Origin: Nyssa sinensis
Lineage: Eukaryota > Streptophyta > Magnoliopsida > Cornales > Nyssaceae
Length of the DNA: 64,000 bases
Assembly (NCBI GenBank): GCA_008638375.1
Contig: CM018052.1
Coordinates: forward strand, 31,752,239-31,816,238
Reading direction: 5' to 3'
Shown: in pieces, positions 56,960 through 64,000 of the stretch
Layout of the letters: the number at the start of each line of letters is the position of its first letter
How positions within the stretch are numbered: the first letter of the stretch is position 1
Made by a program: the position numbers and the translations under genes
Notes under the pieces: generated by a model
Databases searched by the model: none
Told to the model about the DNA's origin: nothing
Seen by the model: the letters and a program-made list of their open reading frames with translations, nothing else

Positions 56960-59900
56960 AATGCTCTACTAACTGTTAGAAAATTAACACAAGCGAGCAG
57001 TTAGAAAACAGAGTTTTGATCAATGCCAGCATGCATGACATCAACCTTACAAACCTTTCAACTTTGGAGGCAGTTCAAGTTCTCATGAAATCAGCCTCAA
57101 AGTTCCTATGAATTCATAATCTAAGAGTTCAGAAAAAAAAAAAAAAAAAGGGCTTAAAAGCCATTGAGTGAAGTTTTCGATCCTTCTAACTGTCCCCACA
57201 TTTCCAGTATCAGACTTGTCTCTTCCTCAATAAATAATTCTCTCAGTTTCCTTCTATATAAATTTGGATTAGTGACATGTGAAGTAAAGTTTTATGTGGC
57301 TTTTAAACTGGTACAAAAATATAAATGTATTTCTCACTGAAACTAAAAGGAAAATAAATTTCAGTCCAAGACAATAAGCCGAAAGTAATAAACTTTATTA
57401 GACACACAAAAAATTTATCATGATTATGTGATGTACCAGATAACTTGGAGATCTACAAGAAAGAGGAGTGGCAATGGATATCAGAACTGAAAGAATTGAG
57501 CAAGAAATACGTCAAGTAGAAAACGAGAAGCTCCAAATAAAAAAATGTTGGCTGCGTTCTGGGAGCTGCCAGGGGATACTCTTTCAAGTCATCTGTGTGA
57601 TAACAGATTTCATTTACTGATATGATTTGATCAGAAAGGAAGGGCATTTTCTTATCCCACACGACAAGGAATTAGGTTAAAATAAAAGGAAAGGATTCAT
57701 TGCTTGAACCTCTTGTTGGCTAAGTCCACAGGAGTGTAAAGTATGTAAAACAAAATTAGGTAGTCTGTATCTTATAATAGTGGAGACTTTTAGCTTCTGC
57801 CTCAGATCTCTGGTGATCTTATTGGAAGGCTCCCCCCAAAACATGTAATATTTTGTTTTCTTGCGGCTCAGCAGTTGCTAAATGAATCGCTATTTACACG
57901 TGATACCAAAAATTTTCAGAATTTAGTACCAGGTGGTTAGGACCTAATGAAATGGCTAAATTAGAACATAACCACAACACAATAGAACAACTAAAAAGCA
58001 CAAGTATTGAGAGCAAGTTATTCGTCACGAAGTGAACATAATGATCATAAGTTTCAAAGCTTGAGCAAATTCCAACTATAATCATCACCCACACGAGTTG
58101 TTGTCCAAGAAATTCTACCTCAAAAATATATATATGACAACATCCCCACAAAACTATTGCATGCTATATAAAAAAAATCACCAACATTAGTACGAAAATG
58201 GAACTGTGACAACTATCTGATGTTAATGTCAGGGAACGTACGTAATTACCACTTGTGGGGAGGTTCTTGGAAAGCTTGACAATTTTTGAATAATTTGGAG
58301 AGTCTCTAGAGATACACTAGATGTTGAGTATCGGGTGCAGCCAACTATTCCTGAATGGATAACAATCTTCTCAAGCACCGGTGCATTCTCAAGCAGAAGT
58401 ATGAGCGCAACTGCAAATTCACGAGATTCTCCTATGAAGCGAGCAATCTTAACAGTTTTTAGATGCAGCAACGAACACTTTAAATCCTGTGTGTGATGCC
58501 CTATAGCTCTCTACATCAAAATGGTAAGACTTACAAAAGTCCGATCCAACCTGATACAAAAACAGGTAACTTTTTTATTACACTAAAACTAATTCATTAG
58601 AGTGTAACGTACATTTTCAAATATCAAGGGAACCTCTATAAGTAACTTAGTCAAAGAATGATTTACAGTGATCTCTAAATGACTCTTTTAACTCTTTTAA
58701 GTGTCTATTATAGACAACATTTTTGCAAAAACTTGAAGTGATATTGCTTAGATAAATAACAACAGAGAATTTCGATTCCATCTTTAGAATGACCAGAATA
58801 TAATATTCACTTTAATATTTTATTGACTGGAACTTTATAACTAGATGAAACAAAATGAATGTGTCATTCTGCTCTCAAGCATGACGCAATCACTAACTAC
58901 AAAATAGTAATTTAGTACCGACGACAAGAAAACGTCACCAAGAGAATAAATTAAAATAGAATCTTAAAAAAGGTCGCAAGAATTTTAGTGATGCATCGTG
59001 CACTTCTTCGATTTAAGGCTCTCTATGTAAAAACTGAACAATTTGAACTGCCACATGCATAGAAATTTATCAAGTGAGATGATAGAATAAATCAAGAACC
59101 ATAATGTCAGATGATGGAATAATTCAAGAATGCATAGTCAGTGAACATAACTACTGCATCCCGAGTGGATGTTGGGAAGCATAACAATTTTTGAGCTAAT
59201 TGTAGTTCGTGCATTGTACATCAGGACAACCATCGGTTAGGATCATCCTTCATGCACTGTTAAACCACCTTCTCTTACACCCATGTATTCATAGTAAATA
59301 AATGTACAAATTGAAGCTCAAATTCAAACCCGCCCCCCCCAAAAAAAAAAACTAGAGATTTCAACTGTTTTAAGATGCAGGAATGCACATTTGACAAACC
59401 AGAGTCTTGTAGTTCTCTCCATTGAGATTGTAGGATAGGGAAAGTGTGTCAAAACTAAAAAGAAGATTAATTTAATTGGGTGAAATTTAATTACAATTAT
59501 AGATTATAATGCACTTGGGCAAATATAAGGGAGCCACAGCCACTAAAAGGAACTTCAACAAAGAATGACTTTCAATGTAAATGCCTTCATAATTCAATTT
59601 TTGAGGGTGAAAATAGCATGAACATTATATCAAAAGCAAATTCTCACAATAACGGAACCCAACTTACACTAGGAACATGTCAACAGAGTAATTATTAAAA
59701 AAGATGAAAGACATTGATTTGAAGCCATTCATCATTATAAGTCGTTCCAAACACAACTCAAAATGGATGTAAAATGAAAGAAATGAGGAAACGACTTTGG
59801 AAAAACACACCTTGAAGTAGTGAGGGGTAGCCATATCTAAGACTAACATCTCCAGATAAGGGGAACTTTGTAGGAGGCTTATTATCACAGGGAGGTCCCA

Positions 59901-62090
59901 TTTCTTCATGTACATGAGTAGTGTCAAACATTTGCGCTCTGACTTTGGAGATGTTAAACTTTCCACCTCTAATTTCGATAGGACCTTGGTCAATCAGAGT
60001 AGAAGGGGAAAAAAGAAGTCAATTACTCATCTCTATGAATCAAACAATCCAAGCAAACTTTCTCCCAATTATTACAAAGTTTTGGGAAATCCTTTTATAG
60101 GATTAACATATGTGTTACTTTCAAACAGTCAATATATCCTACATGCAAGAGACATTGCATTTTTGGAAACTAGAAACTCACTGGAATTGTTGCAACTATG
60201 TTTAAATCTAAGACTATAATTAACTCCTCGATATAGGAGGAAAGCAAGCTACCTCATCTAGAAGAGTTTCAAAAAACACAAACAATATTATTCTTGGCAA
60301 GGAGAAGAGTCATTGGATTTGTGCAAGTCTTCCAAAAGAGTTACACCACAAAAGTTTGTGATTGCACTAAGAATATGGGTATGGGGCAATCAAATGTTTT
60401 TTTAGGCTCAAAATGTGTATGGGAAGTGATGACAGTTGGCAGCACAACACAAGCAGTTGTTTTGTTGATAGTTAAACATAAAACTAGGGAAAAACATTTA
60501 CTATTCTTGAATTACTGATTAAATTTCCATGTAATTCAATGAACTAATGTTGGGTTTTGATTGAATTACTCAGCTCCGATATGTGCATTAAATAACATAT
60601 CATTTAACATATTAGAAAATGCGATTTCCAATGCTTTCTAAGTTCTTTTGTTTGAATTAAATTTTTCAATGGCCATAAAGGCCTATGGCCAAATGCTACA
60701 TCTTCCAAATTAAGAGTAAAACAGTAAATTTTATGGCTCATCAAAACAATGAAAACATCCTCTGTGACTTGTTACTTAAAATTTTTTATATACATAAAGG
60801 TAAAGCAGATAAATTTGGACAAAAAAGGTTTTCCATATAACCTTGCATAAAGAATGTAGTGGCAGCTCTAAGTTTGACATTCTATTTGAATATTTTGATG
60901 CATTAATCACGTGGCAATCATTCAAAATACAACATGTGCATAAAAAGAAAAAAGAGAGGATTGCAGACCAACCTGAATACACCGAAACCCCAAGGTAAGA
61001 TCCTTAACATGCCGAGTCCTTAGAAGAAGATCAGGCAACCTATCAAGATCTATTGGGTCAAAGTCAAGCTTAGCATCAGTCAAAGATAACATGTTCACCA
61101 GCCGAATCTTCTTCTTTCTCCTCGAAAACCTCAGGATCTTTCCTGAAACATTAGGAGCAGAAATTTCGAACTCATCTTCATAATATGGGTTACTACAGTC
61201 CCGTATCACCAACTATCACCAACTTCTTCAAACTTTGAGAATTAATATTCAAACTTACGTCAATACGACATTCGTACAATTCTAGAAATTCCAATATTGG
61301 ACTCCCAGATAATATCCTTGCAATTGCAATCTCTGACAAAATGACCCACTTGATTGTCAATGCCCTAAGCGATTTCCAACTAACTACACTGTACGGCATG
61401 ATGTCTCACGTGGCCAAATTCAATTTTGCTAAAGAGGAATTGGCATAGATATACTTGGGCAATTTATATCGATTACTACATAGACTTTGCAAATTTAACT
61501 CCAGCTCCTCCACGTTCTTCTGCATCGCCAATCGAATCCAGAGATTGACATTTGGGGCAAACCGAGGTTCATACGCGAAATCGAGAGAAAACTTGCTAGG
61601 GGACGTGAACAGAACTAGGGTTTTATCGACAAAGGTGATGAACTTTTGGACGCGCTTGTCGTCCTTTGGGTAATCATAGTATCGATATTCGAGTGAGATG
61701 TTTTCAAACGACGTCCAGAGGTAAAGCCAACTTTTCGATAGAATACATGTTCTAACAACGTCCTTTGTTGGCAAGAAAGAGAGAATATGAATGAGTAGTG
61801 AGTCCGGCAGGATGCTGACTCTGTCTTCGGCGACAGTGACTCCGGCGAGTCACTGGTGCGTTCTTGGCTTCTTTTGTTTCGCTGCTTTGGTGGCGGTGGC
61901 GGTGGCGGTGGCGATGGCGATGGCCTTGAGATTTCATCACAACCAGTTTCTTCTTCGTCCCCATTTGAAAAATCATTGGAGTTTCTGCTTGTCGCCGTTA
62001 TATCTCCTTCGCGATGAAATCTGAAGTCTATTAAAAAGAGAAAAAACTGTTGGGAAAATTTTACTCCTTCCCGTTCCATTTTAAATTTTA
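56960..62090 (-). pseudogene. F-box/FBD/LRR gene, copy 7 (most complete)
   Basis: The F-box (about 61830-61715: ILPDSLLIHILSFLPTKDVV) would bind SKP1 of an SCF ubiquitin ligase; LRR-like and FBD parts would select targets. Exon 1 runs from about 62008 to 60973 (donor CAG|GTTGGT); exon 2 is 59984-59821 extended to 59811 (174 nt, donor AAG|GTGTGT), phase 0 on both sides; FBD-like exons lie near 59450-59345 and 58560-58240. Lesions: start ATG reads ATA; a frame change between the N-terminal basic/Pro repeat and the F-box; TGA at 61406-61408 where copy 1 has TGC; a 10-bp tandem duplication (61204-61223); a frameshift in the last FBD exon. Sequence below about 58230 is 3' flank shared with 42.0-43.4 kb. 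Homologous to all other F-box pieces in the window. Confidence 0.82.
61878..61922. repeat. (GGTGGC/GATGGC)n repeat in F-box copy 7
   Basis: Hexanucleotide/trinucleotide run in the N-terminal coding part; it encodes His-Arg or Pro repeats depending on frame. Copy 6 has only about two units. Confidence 0.85.
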
Positions 62091-63329
62091 AGAGTTGTTT
62101 ATAGCTGTTTATTTTAAAAGTTTTATCTAAAAAAATTAACGTATTTTAAAGTTATAAATTTTTAAAATTATTTTTTATTATATTTAATGTGAATATAATT
62201 TATAATTAAATAAAAATAATATAAAAAATTTAAATAATTTTAAAATAATAAAATAACATTTTCAAAAAAATTAAAATACTAAAAAAAGACTATCATTTTG
62301 ACACAAAAATAATAATATAATTCCATAAAAAAAAACTATTTTACATATATTTTATTTTATTTTATTGATAAAAAGATATTGTATTATAATGAACTCAATT
62401 TTATATTGTGATAAATTACATATCTTATCTAGTTAAGCGTCTATTTTAAATTCCATCTCATACATGTACTCTTACTCTTAAATAATAAGTCTCCATTTTT
62501 TTATATATTTATTTTATAAATTTTTTTTTTTTGGCATTCCAAATATGTAATCATTAGAGGTTAGTTATCAAATTTTGTAAATTATATATATTTATTTTGA
62601 TTTGTTTTGTTCATTTATTAGAATTTATGTATCTTTTAATTAAATAATGGGATATTCTTGAGAATGGTAAAAGGACGGTTACCCCTTTTCCAATTTCAAT
62701 CTTATTTATTTTTTCTTGTTCCGATCTTGATTCCATCCTATCTAGATGTTCACCCTAACTTCGATCCCGTTTACATTTTTCGACTTCGCCCGAATTTTGA
62801 TTTTTTTTTTTTCAAATAAGTTAAATTTTTTATTTTAATAGGTAAATTAAAATGTTATTGACCAAATAATTAATATAATAAAAAATAATATGACAATAAT
62901 ATAAAAAATCTTAAAATAATTTTTTGTAATGTAGTTTATTACAAGGGCGGTTGTAGGAGAGACAAGTGGGGGCTATGCCCCTCCCTTCCAAAATTTTGAT
63001 GTTGTACTTTTTATCCTTAATTTGATTAAATTTTTTTAGAAAATAGAAATTAGATCCTCTAAAAATTTTAATATTATATTTTTTATTCCTAATTTTGTTA
63101 GAGTATTTTAACAAAATAAGATTTGAACCCCTCAATTTTTTTTATATATTCATATAAACTTTTCTAATTTTTAATATTTTTAATCTGATTCCTCTTAACT
63201 AAAATTTCTAAATCTATCATTGGACTTTATTGGTAAATATAGTATATATAAGAATACAAAGAATTGGTTATTTAAAAGCCTGGTTGGTCACTTGCTTGAT
63301 TTAGTGAGACTTTCAAAAATTTATTTACC
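62091..63329. other. AT-rich intergenic stretch
   Basis: No gene recognised. A sub-repeat AAAATTTTGATGTTGTACTTTTTATCC / AAAATTTTAATATTATATTTTTTATTCC occurs twice near 62990 and 63062 (about 70 bp apart). Confidence 0.5.
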
Positions 63330-63680
63330 ACAAACTTATAATAGTAAATCAGTTGAGATTTATAATCAAAATCATGTGATGTAGAAAAGGAAAATTCCGA
63401 AGGATATAAATTAAAAGCATTATGATATATACTCTTATGATAAAATGATAAGATGAAATAATGTTATTGGATTATCTAAACTTAGATTTACGGATCAACC
63501 GTATACGGCATCTTATGAATAAAGAGACACGTGAGAGAATTTAAAAAGAAAAATAGAATAATCCATAATATTGAAATAGTAATTTATGAGACTTTAAGTA
63601 TAATTAGCATTGTTAAAAGTTTAAAAGATACAACCAATAATTAAAAAAAAATCGAAAAGATAAAATCCTCAAAAATAAAT
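63330..63680. repeat. Dispersed repeat, copy 2 of 2
   Basis: Shorter relative of 53750-54330, in the same orientation, without the expanded TA run. Confidence 0.65.
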
Positions 63681-63880
63681 TTTGAGAAGTGTTTTAAGTA
63701 ATTTTGAGAGTGAGAGTTTTAAGAAATTTTTTTGAGAAGTGTTTTTAAGTAATTTTTTGGAATTTGAACCATTGTTTGGATAGTTTTTGAGTTTGAGTTT
63801 TAAGAAATATTTTGAGAAGTGTTTTTAAGTAATTTCTTGGAATTTGAACCATTGTTTGGATTGATTAATTTGAAAAAAGA
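63681..63880. repeat. Tandem repeat, TTTGAGAAGTGTTTT units
   Basis: TTTGAGAAGTGTTTT(T)AAGTAATTT begins at 63681, 63731 and 63811; the last two units (80-bp period) also share TTGGAATTTGAACCATTG and TTTGGAT. Confidence 0.8.
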
Positions 63881-64000
63881 TAAAAAATGTTTGGTTATGT
63901 TTTTAAAATAAGATTTTTAATTTCAAATTATAAGATATGTGTTTGAAATTAATTTTTTAATTTTTTTTTAAATTTAGATTATCATATCGAAATATATTTT

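Noticed and set aside
61615..62079. 154-codon frame starting upstream of F-box copy 7
   Set aside because: It leaves the F-box frame before the domain; the N-terminal part is homologous to copy 6 but the start there is the ATG equivalent to ATA in this copy.

Overview
The window is nuclear DNA from a flowering plant, most likely a woody eudicot. It is AT-rich, carries plant-only gene families (F-box/FBD/LRR, LRK10-like receptor kinase, L-type lectin), and is dominated by nested LTR retrotransposons, MITE-like elements and microsatellites. I cannot name the species. No ordinary host gene is intact. The only complete-looking coding units belong to a young retrotransposon at 16.8-22.5 kb.

The backbone is a local segmental duplication. 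The unit runs: F-box/FBD gene pieces (+), LRK10-like kinase (-), a ~187-bp satellite, a ~490-bp foldback element, a gene-free stretch, and a hAT-like MITE. Copy A covers about 4.3-22.6 kb, copy B 28.3-35.2 kb, and copy C 47.0-50.2 kb (its left side falls in a 100-N assembly gap at 46888-46987). Further pieces of the same F-box gene lie at 27.2-28.3 kb (-), 40.9-43.4 kb (+), 50.2-50.6 kb (+), 54.7-54.9 kb (+) and 57-62.1 kb (-, the most complete, but broken at four or more places). The two kinase copies share a 2-nt deletion, so the gene was dead before it was duplicated.

Insertions sit on top of this backbone. (1) A 5'-cut Copia element at 1-4.33 kb truncates the first F-box copy. (2) A 4758-bp Copia element with 237-bp LTRs at 6649-11406 splits kinase A (TSD TACTC); copy B gives the empty site. 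(3) A 5633-bp Tat-like Gypsy derivative at 16846-22478 has 674-bp LTRs differing at one base and TSD ATTTT; copy C gives the empty site. It has a sense gag, no pol, and an intact three-exon gene on the opposite strand. (4) A 240-bp TRIM at 30332-30571 (TSD ATCCC) sits inside kinase B. (5) Old Gypsy gag/protease pieces lie at 25.3-27.2 and 46.4-46.9 kb. (6) A decayed endogenous pararetrovirus lies at about 35.3-40.0 kb and abuts a reverse-oriented Copia integrase fragment. (7) A Harbinger-like MITE (51208-51926, TSD TAA) lies beside a segment carrying a lectin-domain fragment, both within an AT-rich repeat whose uninterrupted paralogue is at 45.1-45.6 kb.

The item most worth following is the sense-gag/antisense-gene retrotransposon at 16.8-22.5 kb. 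Its antisense gene has two consensus introns in correct phase, a TATA box, and a second diverged copy of the promoter-proximal module downstream of gag.
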